NCBI RefSeq assembly: GCF_014174475.1
Contig: NZ_JACJUD010000004.1
Coordinates: 434,001-498,000 of the forward strand
Direction of reading: 5' to 3'
Source of the DNA: Aquipseudomonas ullengensis
GTDB lineage: Bacteria; Pseudomonadota; Gammaproteobacteria; Pseudomonadales; Pseudomonadaceae
Length of the DNA: 64,000 nt
Below the pieces are notes generated by a model that ran no database searches, had not been told where the DNA came from, and was given only the letters and a program-made list of their open reading frames with translations. A program made the position numbers and the translations under genes. Each line of letters begins with the position of its first letter. Position 1 is the stretch's first letter. Shown piece by piece: positions 45,693-56,127 of the stretch.

Positions 45693-46151
45693 TCAGCCGG
45701 GGTGATACAGGCCGATTTGGCGCATACCGCCAATCAATGGCAGCTCGGCTTCAAGGCCGACCAGGCTGGCGGTACGCAGGGGAAAAGGCAGTTGCAGGTG
45801 ACCATGCACCAGCAGCCCGGCCAGGGCGCCGAGCAACGGGTTGTGGCTGACAATCAGCAATTCATCGACGACAAAGTGATCAAGCTGATTGGCCACCTCG
45901 CGCGGTGAGTCGTCCGGGGTCAGCCACTCCAGGGTGGTCAGTGGCAGATCAAGGCCGAGCACCTCGCGCACCAACTCGGCGGTCTGCTGGGCGCGCAGAT
46001 ACGGGCTCACCAGAATCTGTTGCAGCGCCGCGCCGCGCAGGCGTTCGGCGCTTTGCCGCACTTCCGCACGACCGTGGGCCGTCAACGCCCGCTCGGCATC
46101 GCTACGCGCTTGCGCAGCAGCCTCACCATGACGCAACAGCCAGAGCTTCAC
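45693..46151 (-). CDS. sixA: Phosphohistidine phosphatase SixA
   Basis: A 152-residue histidine-phosphatase superfamily protein. The catalytic 'LWLLRHGEA' is at the N-terminus, with 'SPYLRAQQTAELV' and the second His in 'LIVSHNPLLG'. SixA removes phosphate from His in phosphorelay (Hpt) or PTS proteins. The start overlaps the DUF4389 stop by four bases, so it is the third gene of gpsA-DUF4389-sixA. The downstream synthetase is separated by 184 bp and has its own operator. Confidence 0.92.
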   Translation of the reverse strand: MKLWLLRHGEAAAQARSDAERALTAHGRAEVRQSAERLRGAALQQILVSPYLRAQQTAELVREVLGLDLPLTTLEWLTPDDSPREVANQLDHFVVDELLIVSHNPLLGALAGLLVHGHLQLPFPLRTASLVGLEAELPLIGGMRQIGLYHPG

Positions 46152-46495
46152 AGCTTGGGTTCTTCGTCACGCACCGGGTGTGGCGCCGGCGGGATGCTGT
46201 GCGGCTCGTTGTCTTGCGGTGGGCGCGCCGTCGGCCAATCGGCGAACGGCCAGGGCTTCTCCTCGGTATTGAAGCTGCCGAAACGGCCAATCTGCTGCAG
46301 GTACTGGCTGAGGCTGTCGCCAAAACCCTGCAGGCCGCTGTTCGGTGCACCGTAGAACAGGCGATAGCCCAGTTGCAGCAACACCACGCCGCCAAGAATG
46401 ATTTCCGCCAACTGCCAGACGATGGCGAAGATCACCATCCACAGAATGCGCAGCACGATGGATTCACGTTCCAGGTCTTTGCTCGGTTCGCTCAT
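46148..46495 (-). CDS. DUF4389 membrane protein
   Basis: A 115-residue protein with one or two hydrophobic helices (about 12-45), an amphipathic region 'GDSLSQYLQQIGRF' and a Pro-rich acidic tail ('PWPFADWPTARPP'). This is the DUF4389 pattern, whose function is unknown. It sits between gpsA (35 bp upstream) and sixA (4-bp overlap), a gene order conserved in Pseudomonas as I recall. A role in membrane lipid or envelope signalling is speculative. Confidence 0.82.
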   Translation of the reverse strand: MSEPSKDLERESIVLRILWMVIFAIVWQLAEIILGGVVLLQLGYRLFYGAPNSGLQGFGDSLSQYLQQIGRFGSFNTEEKPWPFADWPTARPPQDNEPHSIPPAPHPVRDEEPKL

Positions 46496-46530
46496 GTCAC
46501 TCTCCTTGGGGCATGCGGCGCGGCCGCGGT

Positions 46531-47553
46531 TCAGAATCCGCTGATCGGGATGAAATCCACATCGGTCTTCGGTTCGGCACGCATCAGCGCCTCGATGACC
46601 TGGGCCAGGGTGCGCCCTTCGAAGAGAATGGCATGCAAACCGGCGACCAACGGCATATACACCTGCATTTCCTCGGCTTTGTGCTTGAGCACCTTGAGCG
46701 TGTTGACGCCCTCGGCCACTTCACCCAGGCGCGCCACCGCATCTTCCAGGCTCAAGCCCTCGCCCAGGGCGAAGCCAACCTGGTAGTTGCGGCTCTTCGG
46801 CGAGGTGCAGGTGACGATCAGATCGCCAACCCCGGCCAGGCCGAGAAAGGTCATCGGGTTGGCACCGAGTTTGACGGCGAAGCGGGTCATTTCCGCCAGC
46901 GCGCGGGTGATCAGCATGCTCTTGGTGTTCTCACCCATGCCCATGGCAGCAGCCATGCCGGCGATGATCGCGTAGACGTTCTTCAACGCACCGCCGAGCT
47001 CGACGCCAAAACTGTCGCGACTGGCATACACGCGGAAGGTGCGGCCGTGCAGCGCCTGCTGCACCCGCTCGCAAAGTTCTTCGTCTTCGCTGGCAATCAC
47101 CGTGGCAGTCAGTGCGTGTTCGGCCACTTCCTTGGCCAGATTGGGGCCCGACAGCACGCCGATGCGCGATTGTGGCGCCACTTCGGCAAGAATCTGGCTC
47201 ATCAGCTTGAAGCCGTTGGCCTCGATGCCCTTGGTGGTACTGATCAGCAGCTTGCCAGCCAGGTCGGCGGCAAAGGGCTGCAACGCGCTGCGCAGGGCTG
47301 ACGAGGGAATGGCGACGAACACCAGCTCGCAGGCGGCCAGGGTCGCATGCAGGTCATTCAGCGGCTCCACCCCCGGGTGCAGCTTGACGCCCTTGAGGTA
47401 GCGCGGGTTTTCACGCTGGGTGCGCATTGCCTCGGCCTGCTCGGGGTCGCGCATCCACTGCAGGACGCGCTGGCCATTTTCGGCCAGCAGGTTGGCAATG
47501 GCGGTTCCGAAACTACCGCCGCCCAGCACTGCAACAGGTTGTTGCTCAGTCAT
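46531..47553 (-). CDS. gpsA: Glycerol-3-phosphate dehydrogenase [NAD(P)+] GpsA
   Basis: A 340-residue enzyme that reduces dihydroxyacetone phosphate to sn-glycerol-3-phosphate for phospholipid synthesis. The cofactor motif is '[17 protein letters not shown]'. '[16 protein letters not shown]' and '[25 protein letters not shown]' are conserved active-site segments. The ATG at 47553 (MTEQQPVAV) has GGA upstream and is preferred to a start seven codons earlier. It heads the gpsA-DUF4389-sixA operon. Confidence 0.95.
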   Translation of the reverse strand: MTEQQPVAVLGGGSFGTAIANLLAENGQRVLQWMRDPEQAEAMRTQRENPRYLKGVKLHPGVEPLNDLHATLAACELVFVAIPSSALRSALQPFAADLAGKLLISTTKGIEANGFKLMSQILAEVAPQSRIGVLSGPNLAKEVAEHALTATVIASEDEELCERVQQALHGRTFRVYASRDSFGVELGGALKNVYAIIAGMAAAMGMGENTKSMLITRALAEMTRFAVKLGANPMTFLGLAGVGDLIVTCTSPKSRNYQVGFALGEGLSLEDAVARLGEVAEGVNTLKVLKHKAEEMQVYMPLVAGLHAILFEGRTLAQVIEALMRAEPKTDVDFIPISGF

Positions 47554-47814
47554 AACGATTCCAGAACAAGCCATTCACATGGCGAATGGGGGGATTATCA
47601 CGGAGCATCGCCCGACCGGCCAGTGCCGCGTGTGACCATTGACTGTGCATGCGCTGGCAAACCCGGGCATCTCGGTTAACATGCGCCTGTCCGCCCCCGA
47701 ACAAGGCTGTTCCGTGCGCACCTCATTTTTTATTCCTGCGCTGCCCCCGTTTCCCAGCTCGTCGCGACTCGAGCCTCGGCCCTGCCCCGCACAGACCGCC
47801 GGGGTGGCGTGCCC

Positions 47815-49737
47815 ATGAATCTTGGCCAGAACTGGGACATCCATACCCGCACTCAACTGATCAGCGTCGGCCCGGCCTTGTTGCTGACCCTGCTGCTGAC
47901 CGGTTTCTTCACCTTTGCCCGGTTGCAGGATCTGCGCCAGGAACTCGACCACACCGGCCAGTTGATCGCCGACCAGCTCGCGCCGGCAGCCGAATACGGC
48001 GTGCTGGCGCACAACCCGCAGGTACTCGACAACCTGCTGCGCGCCACGCTGAAGACGCCCCATGTGCGCTTTCTGGAAATACGCGACCGCGACGAGAACA
48101 TCCTCGTCTATGTCGAACAGCCGGACCATGACAGCGGTGTCAGTGTCGAGGTGTTCCAGGCCTCGATCCACCAGCAGCGCATCGAACCCAACCAGACTCC
48201 GGCCCAAGGCCAGAGAGCCAAGAACGACAAACGCCCGGGCGACTACCTGGGCCGCGTGGTGGTCGGGATGTCCAATGAGGCGCTGAGCAGCCAGCAGCAG
48301 GACATCCTGATCAAGGCCGCGGTGCTCAGCCTGCTTGCACTGCTCCTGACCTTCCTCCTCGCCCGTCAGCTGGCCAGCCGCCTGGCACGCCCGATCAGCG
48401 CCATGGGCCGGGCCGTCGAGGCGATCCAGGCCGGCAACTACCAGAGCCAGCTGCCGGAAAGCGCCGGCGGCGAGCTGGGTGAGCTGGCACGTCACATCAA
48501 CAACCTGGCCAGCGGCCTGGCCAGCGCCAGCCGCGAGCAGCAAAGCGCCATGGAGCAGCTGATCCAGACCCGCGAGCAGGCCGAACAGGCCAGCCGGGCC
48601 AAATCCGACTTCCTGGCAATGATGAGCCACGAGCTGCGCACCCCGATGAACGGCGTTCTGGGCATGTTGCAGCTGCTGGAAACCACCGAGATGAACCAGG
48701 AGCAGGCCGAATACGCCGCCCTGGCTACCGAATCCACCGAGCACCTGCTCAAGGTGATCAACGACATCCTCGACTTCTCGCGCATCGAGCGCGGCGCCTT
48801 GGAGCTGGAGCGCATCCCGTTCAACCTGATCGATCTGCTGCAAGGCTCGCTGCAGGTGTTCCAGCACAGCGCCCAGCAGCGTGGCCTGTACCTGCGCCTG
48901 AACAACCAGCCAGGCCTGGAAGACTTCGAGGTGCAGGGCGACCCGACGCGCATCCGGCAGATCCTGGTCAACCTGCTGGGCAATGCGCTGAAGTTCACCG
49001 AGGACGGCGGCATCCGCATCGAAACCCACTGGCAGCCGCTGGACAACGAGGTGCTGTGGTTCATCTGCGCGGTACACGACAGCGGGATCGGCATCGCCCC
49101 GGAGCGCCTGGAACACATGTTCGATGCCTTCCAGCAGGCCGACACCTCGATTTCCCGACGCTACGGCGGCACCGGGCTTGGTCTGTCCATCGCCCGCACC
49201 CTGGCCGAGCGCATGGGCGGCACCCTGCACGCCTCCAGCCAGGAAGGTGCAGGCTCGGTATTCAGCCTGGAAATTCCCCTGCCGTTCCGCCCGCGCAGCG
49301 CCAGCCTGGAAGCCGATCTGGCCTTGCAGGGGCCGGCCGGCGAAGGCCAGGAAGTGCTGTTGGTGGAAGACAACCCAGTCAACCAGACGGTGATCGAGGC
49401 CATGCTGCGCAGCCTCGGCTACCGCGTCACCCTGGTCGGCGATGGCGCCCAGGCGGTGCACCGTTTCAATGCCCAGCGCTTCGCCGCCATCCTGATGGAT
49501 TGCCGCCTGCCAATCATGGATGGCTACGAGGCCACACGACAGATTCGCCAGCAGGCGCCGCACTGCAACATCCCGATCATCGCCCTCACCGCCAACGCCC
49601 TGCAGGGCGACCGCGAAGCCTGCCTGCAGGCGGGAATGAACGATTACCTGGCCAAGCCCTTCAAACGTGCAGACCTGGAACGTGTCTTGCTGCGCTGGTT
49701 GAACAACCGTAACCAGCGCCAGGAACAGGAGTGCTAG
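47815..49737 (+). CDS. Hybrid sensor histidine kinase (PA1611-like)
   Basis: A 640-residue hybrid kinase. TM1 is at about 18-38, a periplasmic region follows (about 40-160), then TM2 (about 165-185), HAMP, HisKA with phospho-His272 ('MMSHELRTPMNG'), HATPase ('GGTGLGLSIARTLAERMGG') and a C-terminal receiver with Asp562 ('AILMDCRLPIMDGYEA'). Position beside fabA-fabB and gpsA and the architecture match PA1611 of P. aeruginosa, a kinase reported to interact with RetS in the GacS network. No Hpt domain is present. Confidence 0.93.
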   Translation: MNLGQNWDIHTRTQLISVGPALLLTLLLTGFFTFARLQDLRQELDHTGQLIADQLAPAAEYGVLAHNPQVLDNLLRATLKTPHVRFLEIRDRDENILVYVEQPDHDSGVSVEVFQASIHQQRIEPNQTPAQGQRAKNDKRPGDYLGRVVVGMSNEALSSQQQDILIKAAVLSLLALLLTFLLARQLASRLARPISAMGRAVEAIQAGNYQSQLPESAGGELGELARHINNLASGLASASREQQSAMEQLIQTREQAEQASRAKSDFLAMMSHELRTPMNGVLGMLQLLETTEMNQEQAEYAALATESTEHLLKVINDILDFSRIERGALELERIPFNLIDLLQGSLQVFQHSAQQRGLYLRLNNQPGLEDFEVQGDPTRIRQILVNLLGNALKFTEDGGIRIETHWQPLDNEVLWFICAVHDSGIGIAPERLEHMFDAFQQADTSISRRYGGTGLGLSIARTLAERMGGTLHASSQEGAGSVFSLEIPLPFRPRSASLEADLALQGPAGEGQEVLLVEDNPVNQTVIEAMLRSLGYRVTLVGDGAQAVHRFNAQRFAAILMDCRLPIMDGYEATRQIRQQAPHCNIPIIALTANALQGDREACLQAGMNDYLAKPFKRADLERVLLRWLNNRNQRQEQEC

Positions 49738-49787
49738 AGTCAGCCAAAGCGTTTTTCAGGCGCGGGAACAGCCCGGTATACAGGTGT

Positions 49788-49803
49788 TCACAGGAAACTG
49801 TGA
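49788..49803 (+). promoter_or_regulatory. Possible operator upstream of fabA
   Basis: TCACAG-GAAA-CTGTGA is a perfect 6-bp-arm inverted repeat. A possible -10 TATACA lies at 49777-49782, so a repressor at the repeat would block fabAB. A DesT-like control of fabAB is known in P. aeruginosa, but this is not the published motif. Confidence 0.3.
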
Positions 49804-49914
49804 CTTTCACCAACACGCAACAGTCTATGACTACGCTGCCGACAGAAGCCCAGAGCCTGCGGCGACCAGGATGTATCGCTTAGCCCCGTGCGGCGGGGCC
49901 ATTGAGGAGCTCGC

Positions 49915-50430
49915 ATGACCAAGCAAAACGCCTTCACCCGGGAAGACCTGCTGCGCTGCAGTCGTGGCGAGCTATTCGGCCCGGGTAATGCGCAACTGCC
50001 CGCCCCCAACATGCTGATGATCGACCGCATCGCTCACATCAGCGACAACGGCGGCAAGTACGGCAAAGGCGAAATCGTCGCCGAGCTCGATATCACCCCA
50101 GACCTGTGGTTCTTCGCCTGCCACTTCGAAGGCGACCCGGTAATGCCCGGCTGCCTAGGCCTCGATGCCATGTGGCAACTGGTCGGTTTCCACCTCGGCT
50201 GGCAGGGCAACCCCGGCCGCGGCCGCGCCCTGGGCTCCGGCGAAGTGAAGTTCTTCGGCCAGGTGCTGCCTACCGCGAAGAAGGTCACCTACAACATTCA
50301 TATCAAGCGCACCATCAACCGCTCGCTGATCCTGGCCATCGCCGATGGCACCGTCAGTGTTGATGGTCGCGAAATTTACAGTGCCGAAGGCTTGCGCGTC
50401 GGTCTGTTCACCTCCACTGACAATTTCTAA
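49915..50430 (+). CDS. fabA: 3-hydroxydecanoyl-ACP dehydratase/isomerase FabA
   Basis: A 171-residue hotdog enzyme that dehydrates 3-hydroxydecanoyl-ACP and isomerises trans-2- to cis-3-decenoyl-ACP, the branch point to unsaturated fatty acids. The catalytic His70 ([12 protein letters not shown]) and Asp84 (LGLDAMW) are at the canonical positions. Start ATG 49915 follows GAGGAG. It is followed by fabB after 11 bp. Confidence 0.98.
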   Translation: MTKQNAFTREDLLRCSRGELFGPGNAQLPAPNMLMIDRIAHISDNGGKYGKGEIVAELDITPDLWFFACHFEGDPVMPGCLGLDAMWQLVGFHLGWQGNPGRGRALGSGEVKFFGQVLPTAKKVTYNIHIKRTINRSLILAIADGTVSVDGREIYSAEGLRVGLFTSTDNF

Positions 50431-50441
50431 GGGTTATCCGC

Positions 50442-51659
50442 ATGCGTCGCGTCGTGATCACCGGTCTGGGCATCGTTTCGTGCCTGGGCAATGACAAAGA
50501 CACCGTTTCCGCCAACCTGCGTGCCGGCAAAGCGGGTATCCGCTTCAACCCGGCCTATGCAGAAATGGGCCTGCGCAGCCACGTGTCCGGCTCGGTCGAC
50601 CTGAACCTGGAAGAGCTGATCGATCGCAAGATCTTCCGCTTCATGGGCGATGCCGCGGCCTATGCCTACCTGTCGATGGAGAAGGCGATTGCCGACTCCG
50701 GCCTCACCCCGGAGCAGGTGTCCAACCCGCGTACCGGCCTGATCGCCGGCAGCGGTGGCGCCTCGACCCTGAACCAGATGGAAGCCATCGACACCCTGCG
50801 CGAAAAGGGCGTCAAGCGCATCGGCCCATACCGCGTCACCCGCACCATGGGTAGCACCGTGTCGGCCTGCCTGGCCACGCCGTTCCAGATCAAGGGCGTG
50901 AACTTCTCCATCTCCTCGGCCTGCGCCACCAGCGCGCACTGCATCGGCCAGGCGATGGAGCAAATCCAGCTGGGCAAGCAGGACATCGTGTTTGCCGGCG
51001 GTGGCGAGGAAGAACACTGGAGCCAGAGCTGCCTGTTCGACGCCATGGGCGCCCTCTCCACCCAGTACAACGAAACCCCGGAAAAAGCCTCGCGTGCCTA
51101 CGACGCCAAGCGTGACGGCTTCGTCATCGCTGGCGGTGGCGGCATGGTAGTGGTCGAGGAGCTGGAACACGCCCTCGCCCGCGGCGCGAAGATCTACGCC
51201 GAAGTGGTCGGCTACGGCGCCACCTCCGACGGCTACGACATGGTCGCACCGAGCGGTGAAGGCGCCATCCGCTGCATGCAGCAGGCCCTGGCCACGGTCG
51301 ACGCACCGATCGACTACCTGAACACCCACGGCACCTCGACCCCCGTGGGCGACGTGGCGGAAATTCGCGGTGTGCGCGAAGTGTTCGGCGACAAGGCGCC
51401 ACCGATCAGCTCGACCAAGAGCCTGTCCGGCCACTCCTTGGGCGCCGCCGGCGTGCAGGAAGCGATCTACTGCATGCTGATGATGGAAGGCAACTTCATC
51501 GCCGGTTCGGCCAACATCGACGAACTGGACCCGGAAGTGGCCGACCTGCCGATCCTGCGCCAGACCCGCGAGAACGCCGAGCTGAACACAGTGATGAGCA
51601 ACAGCTTCGGCTTCGGCGGCACCAATGCCACGCTGGTGCTGCAACGTTACAAAGGCTGA
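50442..51659 (+). CDS. fabB: 3-oxoacyl-ACP synthase I FabB
   Basis: A 405-residue thiolase-fold condensing enzyme that elongates cis-3-decenoyl-ACP. The nucleophile is Cys161 in '[12 protein letters not shown]'. The two catalytic His are in '[13 protein letters not shown]' and '[12 protein letters not shown]', followed by the Gly-rich '[14 protein letters not shown]'. It forms the fabAB operon and is followed by a terminator. Confidence 0.98.
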   Translation: MRRVVITGLGIVSCLGNDKDTVSANLRAGKAGIRFNPAYAEMGLRSHVSGSVDLNLEELIDRKIFRFMGDAAAYAYLSMEKAIADSGLTPEQVSNPRTGLIAGSGGASTLNQMEAIDTLREKGVKRIGPYRVTRTMGSTVSACLATPFQIKGVNFSISSACATSAHCIGQAMEQIQLGKQDIVFAGGGEEEHWSQSCLFDAMGALSTQYNETPEKASRAYDAKRDGFVIAGGGGMVVVEELEHALARGAKIYAEVVGYGATSDGYDMVAPSGEGAIRCMQQALATVDAPIDYLNTHGTSTPVGDVAEIRGVREVFGDKAPPISSTKSLSGHSLGAAGVQEAIYCMLMMEGNFIAGSANIDELDPEVADLPILRQTRENAELNTVMSNSFGFGGTNATLVLQRYKG

Positions 51660-51673
51660 TTGCTGCGGCAATG

Positions 51674-51703
51674 AAAACGGCGCCCTCGGGCGCCGTTTTT
51701 GTT
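51674..51703 (+). terminator. Rho-independent terminator after fabB
   Basis: An ACGGCGCC/GGCGCCGT stem preceded by AAA and followed by TTTTT-GTTT, 14 bp after the fabB stop. The symmetrical A and T runs could also serve the convergent chemoreceptor gene. Confidence 0.9.
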
Positions 51704-51713
51704 TGTCCGCGCG

Positions 51714-53339
51714 CTAGATGCGAAAACGCCCGACCAAGACACTGAGGTCGACAGCCAGGCGCGACAGCTCCTGACTAGCGGCGCTGGTCTGGTCAGCACC
51801 CGCCGAGGTCTGTAGCGACAAGTCGCGAATGTTCACCAGGTTGCGGTCCACCTCGCGGGCGACTTGCGCCTGTTCCTCCGAAGCACTGGCGATCACCAGG
51901 TTGCGCTCGTTGATCGAGGCGATGGCCACGGCGATTTCGTCCAGCGCCGCGCCTGCTGCGCGCGCCACATCCAGGGTGGAATGCGCCCGCGTGGTGCTGC
52001 CCTGCATGGCACTGACGGCCGCTTCGGTGCCCTGCTGAATGCCGCCGATCATCTGCTCGATTTCCTGGGTCGACTGCTGGGTGCGATGCGCCAGCGCGCG
52101 CACCTCGTCGGCCACCACGGCAAAGCCACGCCCGGCATCCCCGGCCCGCGCCGCCTCGATGGCCGCATTAAGCGCCAACAAGTTGGTCTGCTCGGCAATC
52201 GAACGGATCACGTCGAGCACCTGGCTGATATTGCGCACCTTGCCGGCCAGGGTTTCCACCTGGTCCGAGGTAGTGGTCACGTCGCTGGCCAGATGGCTGA
52301 TCGAGTCCACCGTCTGGCGCACCTGCTCACGGCCATGCTGGGTGGTGCGATCCGACTCGCGGGACGCCTCCGAGGTGCTCACCGCGTTGCGCGCCACCTC
52401 CTCCACTGCCGCCGTCATTTCATTCACCGCGGTGGCTGCTTGCTCGATCTCGGCGTTCTGCAGGTGCAGGCCACGGGTGGCGTCCTCGGTCACCGCATGC
52501 AGCTCCTCGGACGCCGAGGCCAGTTGGCTGGACGAGTCGGCGATGCTCTGGATAGTGGAACGCAGGCTCTGCTGCATGCGCTTGAGCGACTCCAGCAACT
52601 GCGCCGGTTCGTCCTTGCCTTCGATGCGAAACTCACCCGTCAGATCACCGGAGGCAACCACCTGCGCTACCTCCACTGCCTGCGTCAGCGGGCGGACAAT
52701 GCTGCGGGTCAGCAACACGGCCAGGACGATGGTGATCAGCGCGGTGATCACCAGCAAAATCACCACCATCTCGACGGCACTGGCGTATGCCGCATCGCTG
52801 GATTCGGCGGCAGCCGTAGCGCCCTGCCCGTTCATCTCGGTCAGTTCCTGGAGTGCCTTGGCCATGCCGTCGGCGTACTGGTTGAGCGTGCCGTTGGCAA
52901 TCGCCACGGCCGCGTCCAGTTCGTCCTGGCGCGAGTGCGCCATGATCTTCTCCTGCTCGCCCAGGTAATTGTCCTGCGCCTGCTTGAAGCGCTCGTAGGC
53001 CGCGCGCTCGTCGGCGCTGGAAATCAGCTTCTCGTATTCGCCGCGCGAGCCGGCCAGCCCTTCCTTGAGGGTAAGCAGGCGCTGTTCGTTCTGGCTCATG
53101 CTCTGCGCATCACGGTTGATCAGCAGTCGCAGGGTGATTGCGCGAATGCGCAGGATCTCCTGGCTCATGTCGTTGAGCACCTGGATGCTCGGCAGCCAGT
53201 TGTTGTTCACATCGCTCGACTGCTGGTGCATTCGCCCCATCTGACTCAGCGAGAAGCCACCAAGAATCAGCATCAGCAGCGCGAGAATGGCAAAGCCAAG
53301 AGCTGCGCGTGGAGCAATTTTCAGGTTGCGAAGGTACAT
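51714..53339 (-). CDS. Methyl-accepting chemotaxis protein, four-helix-bundle sensor
   Basis: A 541-residue receptor. TM1 is at about 10-30 and a periplasmic 4HB_MCP-type helical domain at about 33-185 ('[29 protein letters not shown]'). TM2 is at about 188-212, then HAMP and a signalling domain with the tip '[19 protein letters not shown]'. A similar receptor follows fabB in P. aeruginosa, as I recall. The ATG at 53339 has GGAT at about eight bases and is preferred over ATG 53348. Confidence 0.92.
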   Translation of the reverse strand: MYLRNLKIAPRAALGFAILALLMLILGGFSLSQMGRMHQQSSDVNNNWLPSIQVLNDMSQEILRIRAITLRLLINRDAQSMSQNEQRLLTLKEGLAGSRGEYEKLISSADERAAYERFKQAQDNYLGEQEKIMAHSRQDELDAAVAIANGTLNQYADGMAKALQELTEMNGQGATAAAESSDAAYASAVEMVVILLVITALITIVLAVLLTRSIVRPLTQAVEVAQVVASGDLTGEFRIEGKDEPAQLLESLKRMQQSLRSTIQSIADSSSQLASASEELHAVTEDATRGLHLQNAEIEQAATAVNEMTAAVEEVARNAVSTSEASRESDRTTQHGREQVRQTVDSISHLASDVTTTSDQVETLAGKVRNISQVLDVIRSIAEQTNLLALNAAIEAARAGDAGRGFAVVADEVRALAHRTQQSTQEIEQMIGGIQQGTEAAVSAMQGSTTRAHSTLDVARAAGAALDEIAVAIASINERNLVIASASEEQAQVAREVDRNLVNIRDLSLQTSAGADQTSAASQELSRLAVDLSVLVGRFRI

Positions 53340-53411
53340 GATGAGCATCCGTGACTGCGGTGGCTAAGCCCTAAGCCAAGCAAAGCCCGACGTTCCCCGC
53401 CAGCCGCGCAT

Positions 53412-53442
53412 AAAAAAGGCCCGACTGCAGGGCAGCCGGGCC
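53412..53442 (-). terminator. Terminator downstream of the DUF3859 gene
   Basis: On the minus strand GGCCCG (53442-53437) pairs with CGGGCC (53423-53418), followed by six T (53417-53412). It lies 17 bp after the DUF3859 stop at 53460. Confidence 0.8.
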
Positions 53443-53459
53443 AAGGTCGATACAACCTG

Positions 53460-53924
53460 TTAACGCACCTGGAAACGTTGCTCGGCCAGCAGCCGGTCAC
53501 CCTGGAACACCATGAAATGCCACTCGCCAGCCACCAGTTCGTGGGGCTCGGTAAATTCGTAGGCCATGACGTCCATCGGCGCGCCAGGCATCAGTTTCTG
53601 CACCACCTCGATCTTGTCCTGGCGGCGGCCATCGGCGCCGACCAGCCCAGGCGTGAGGTACAGCAAGGTCAACGGCGCATCGGTCGCGACCTTGCCGGCC
53701 AGGCGGTAGCGCATGCCGAACTTGGTGCCCAAACGCCCCGGCACCTGATCGGTCGCTTCGATCGCCTGATTGGCACGGGTCAGCACGCGCTCACCCGGCT
53801 GCGGGTCCTTGATGGGGGCAGTGGCGAATACGCCGTACTCGACCGGTCCTTCGACCTGCACATCGGCCATGGCCAGGCTGGATGCCAGGCCCAGCGCCAG
53901 TGCGCTCAGGCTGAACAGTTTCAT
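53460..53924 (-). CDS. DUF3859 domain periplasmic protein
   Basis: A 154-residue exported protein. The signal peptide (MKLFSLSALALGLASSLAMA) is cleaved after AMA. The mature beta-rich domain 'QVEGPVEYGVFA...' and 'GTKFGMRYRLAGK' matches DUF3859, a family of unknown function. It has no visible catalytic motif. It is monocistronic, with its own terminator. Confidence 0.82.
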   Translation of the reverse strand: MKLFSLSALALGLASSLAMADVQVEGPVEYGVFATAPIKDPQPGERVLTRANQAIEATDQVPGRLGTKFGMRYRLAGKVATDAPLTLLYLTPGLVGADGRRQDKIEVVQKLMPGAPMDVMAYEFTEPHELVAGEWHFMVFQGDRLLAEQRFQVR

Positions 53925-53996
53925 CTCGCGCTCCTAGATTGGGATGGCGCGAGGCTATGACACGTCGGTTACAGCCGTGTGACAGTCAGATGCTTA

Positions 53997-55019
53997 CTAC
54001 TGCGTCAGCTGCCCCTGCTGCTTGCGTGGCAGCACCGCGAGGAAATTGTCCCTAGCCACCTGGCGCGCGACCTGTTCCGGCAGCGCATCGAGGAACGGAT
54101 TGAACGCCGTCAAGTAGTCGCCCAGCCCCTCGAAGCGCCCGACCACGTCAGAGCCCAGCATAAAGCGCGTCGGGTGCTGCTCAACCAACTGCAACCAGGC
54201 TTTGTCTGGCTTGCCGTCCTTGTCCAGCAGATAGGGCCGCAGCACGCTCCAGGACAGATCGATATACAGGTTCGGGTAATCGGTGAGCATGCGTTCCAGG
54301 GTCGGCAGGAGGAAATCGAGCTGCTCCTGGTGCCGGTGGATTTCCATGCTGGTGCCGGCATGGGCCCAGATGAAGCGTACATGCGGATGGTTGCGCAGCG
54401 GCTCCTCGATTTCCGCCAGGTACAAGGGATTACGCTCGCGCTTGGAGGTGATGTTGCTGTGCAGCAGCACCGGCAGGTCGTACTCGGCGGCCAGGTGATA
54501 GACCCGCGTCATGGCCTCGTTGTTGGCCCGCGGCGTGTCACCGTAGATCAGCGCAGTGAGGTCGTCGTGGCGGGTGAACACTTCGCCCAGGCCCTGCCAG
54601 AGGCCGGGGTCCAGTTCGAGCATGCGGCGGATATGCGCATCGGCGTTCTTGTCGGTCGGATTGAATCCGGACAGGAAGGGATGCAGACGCTGACGCTGCT
54701 CCGCCGGCAAGCGCCGGACCGCATCGGCCACCAGCACGTCGGTGGCGCTGTACCAGTAGGCGCCAGCATCGTCGCCGGCGTAGTAGCGAGGTCGCTTGGG
54801 TTCGTCCTCGTGCCACTTCTTCGCCACCGGAATGCCGCTGATCAACGCATGGTCGATGCGCCCGGCGGCCATGGCTTCGAGCAGCGGCGTCATGCCGTCG
54901 CTCTCCTGGAAGAAATCCACGTAATGCAGGTGGGCATCGCTGTAGTGGTAGTCACGGGCCAGCGTGGGGTACGCCAGCAGGCTCAAGGCTACGGCCAGCA
55001 GTAGACGGTGATGGGGCAA
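53997..55019 (-). CDS. Periplasmic amidohydrolase-family protein
   Basis: A 340-residue protein with a signal peptide ('RLLLAVALSLLAYPTLA') and an amidohydrolase-2 type barrel. Metal-ligand candidates are 'YSDAHLHYVD', 'VLLHSNI', 'FIWAHAG' and the Asp in 'FMLGSDVVGR'. The start is probably a TTG at 55019: GGAGGA lies six bases upstream and the signal peptide then begins correctly, whereas an ATG at 55097 gives an unlikely long N-terminus. The substrate is unknown. Confidence 0.82.
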   Translation of the reverse strand: MPHHRLLLAVALSLLAYPTLARDYHYSDAHLHYVDFFQESDGMTPLLEAMAAGRIDHALISGIPVAKKWHEDEPKRPRYYAGDDAGAYWYSATDVLVADAVRRLPAEQRQRLHPFLSGFNPTDKNADAHIRRMLELDPGLWQGLGEVFTRHDDLTALIYGDTPRANNEAMTRVYHLAAEYDLPVLLHSNITSKRERNPLYLAEIEEPLRNHPHVRFIWAHAGTSMEIHRHQEQLDFLLPTLERMLTDYPNLYIDLSWSVLRPYLLDKDGKPDKAWLQLVEQHPTRFMLGSDVVGRFEGLGDYLTAFNPFLDALPEQVARQVARDNFLAVLPRKQQGQLTQ

Positions 55020-55134
55020 GGGCAATCCTCCTGACAGTCCTGGCAAAGGTAGACCAGCCCGGCAATCGCGAGGTTCACTGGCGCGGTGCCAGCACAACGG
55101 CCATCATGCTCGTAGCCCCAAAACGAGCCTGCCC

Positions 55135-55992
55135 ATGCGCCGCCTGCTACCCCTGTTCGCCCTGCTCTGCTGCCTGCCGCTACAGGCTGGCGAGTTGCTC
55201 ACTTACCCACGGCACTCCGAGGGGGAAAACCCCGAAGCCTATGTCGTCGAACTGCTGCGCCAGGCGCTCGACAAGAGCGGCGCCGGCCACCGCCTGCAGG
55301 CCTCGGACAAACCGATGCCGCAGAGCCGCGCCCAACTTTCCCTGGAGCAGAACGACGGTCACCTGCAAGTGATGTGGACCATGACCACCCGCGAGCGCGA
55401 GCAGAACCTGCTGCCGGTGCGCATCCCCATCTACAAGGGCCTGATCGGCTGGCGCGTGGCCCTGGTCCGCGAGGAGGACCGCGACTGGCTGGCCTCGGTA
55501 CGCAACCTGGCCCAGCTAAAACCCATGCGCATCGGGCAGCGTGCGGACTGGCCCGACACCCACATCCTGCGTAGCAACGGCCTGCAGGTGATCACCAGCC
55601 AGAGTTACGACAGCCTGTTCCGCATGCTCGACGCCGGGCGTTTCGACCTGTTCCCCCGCGAAGTGGTGGTGGCCCATGACGAGCAGCAACGCGCCAGCGC
55701 GGCCGGGCTCAAGCTGGTGGTGGACTCGCATATCGTCCTCCACTACCCCTCCGCCTTCTATTTCTTCACCTCACGCGCCCGCGCCGACCTAGCAGCAGAC
55801 CTGCAGCGCGGCCTGGAGGCGATGATCGCCGACGGCAGTTTCGACCGCCTGTTCGAGCAGTACCACGGCGAACATCTGCGCAAGGCCCGCCTCGACCAGC
55901 GCCAGGTGATCGAACTGCAGAACCCGGACCTGCCGGAACAGACCCCGTTCGAGCGCAGCGAGCTGTGGTACCGCCCGAGCGCACCCAAATAG
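55135..55992 (+). CDS. Periplasmic solute-binding protein-like (SBP family 3)
   Basis: A 285-residue exported protein with signal peptide 'LLPLFALLCCLPLQAG', resembling family 3 solute-binding proteins ('YPRHSEGENPEAYVVELLRQAL', 'QSYDSLFRMLDAGRFDLFPRE'). No permease or ATPase is nearby, so it may be a sensor or scavenging protein rather than part of a transporter. The chemoreceptor at 56128 begins 135 bp downstream on the same strand. A functional link is possible but unproven. Confidence 0.75.
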   Translation: MRRLLPLFALLCCLPLQAGELLTYPRHSEGENPEAYVVELLRQALDKSGAGHRLQASDKPMPQSRAQLSLEQNDGHLQVMWTMTTREREQNLLPVRIPIYKGLIGWRVALVREEDRDWLASVRNLAQLKPMRIGQRADWPDTHILRSNGLQVITSQSYDSLFRMLDAGRFDLFPREVVVAHDEQQRASAAGLKLVVDSHIVLHYPSAFYFFTSRARADLAADLQRGLEAMIADGSFDRLFEQYHGEHLRKARLDQRQVIELQNPDLPEQTPFERSELWYRPSAPK

Positions 55993-56127
55993 CGCCAGTC
56001 GACAGATGACGCACTGGTCCGACGCGCCCAGAGAGTCATTCTTACGGCGCCAGCCCCATGACGCGCCGCCAGCAGTGATGGCACTGTGCTTGCACTGCTC
56101 CCTGCAGACTATCAAGGGAGCTTCCTC

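Noticed and set aside
47575..49563. A 662-codon open frame opposite the hybrid kinase
   Set aside because: The Gln/His/Ala-rich composition and lack of motifs are typical of an antisense frame in GC-rich DNA; the kinase on the other strand has all its catalytic boxes.
51864..53354. A 496-codon open frame opposite the chemoreceptor
   Set aside because: Rich in His, Arg and Gly with no recognisable domain; the receptor on the minus strand is unambiguous.
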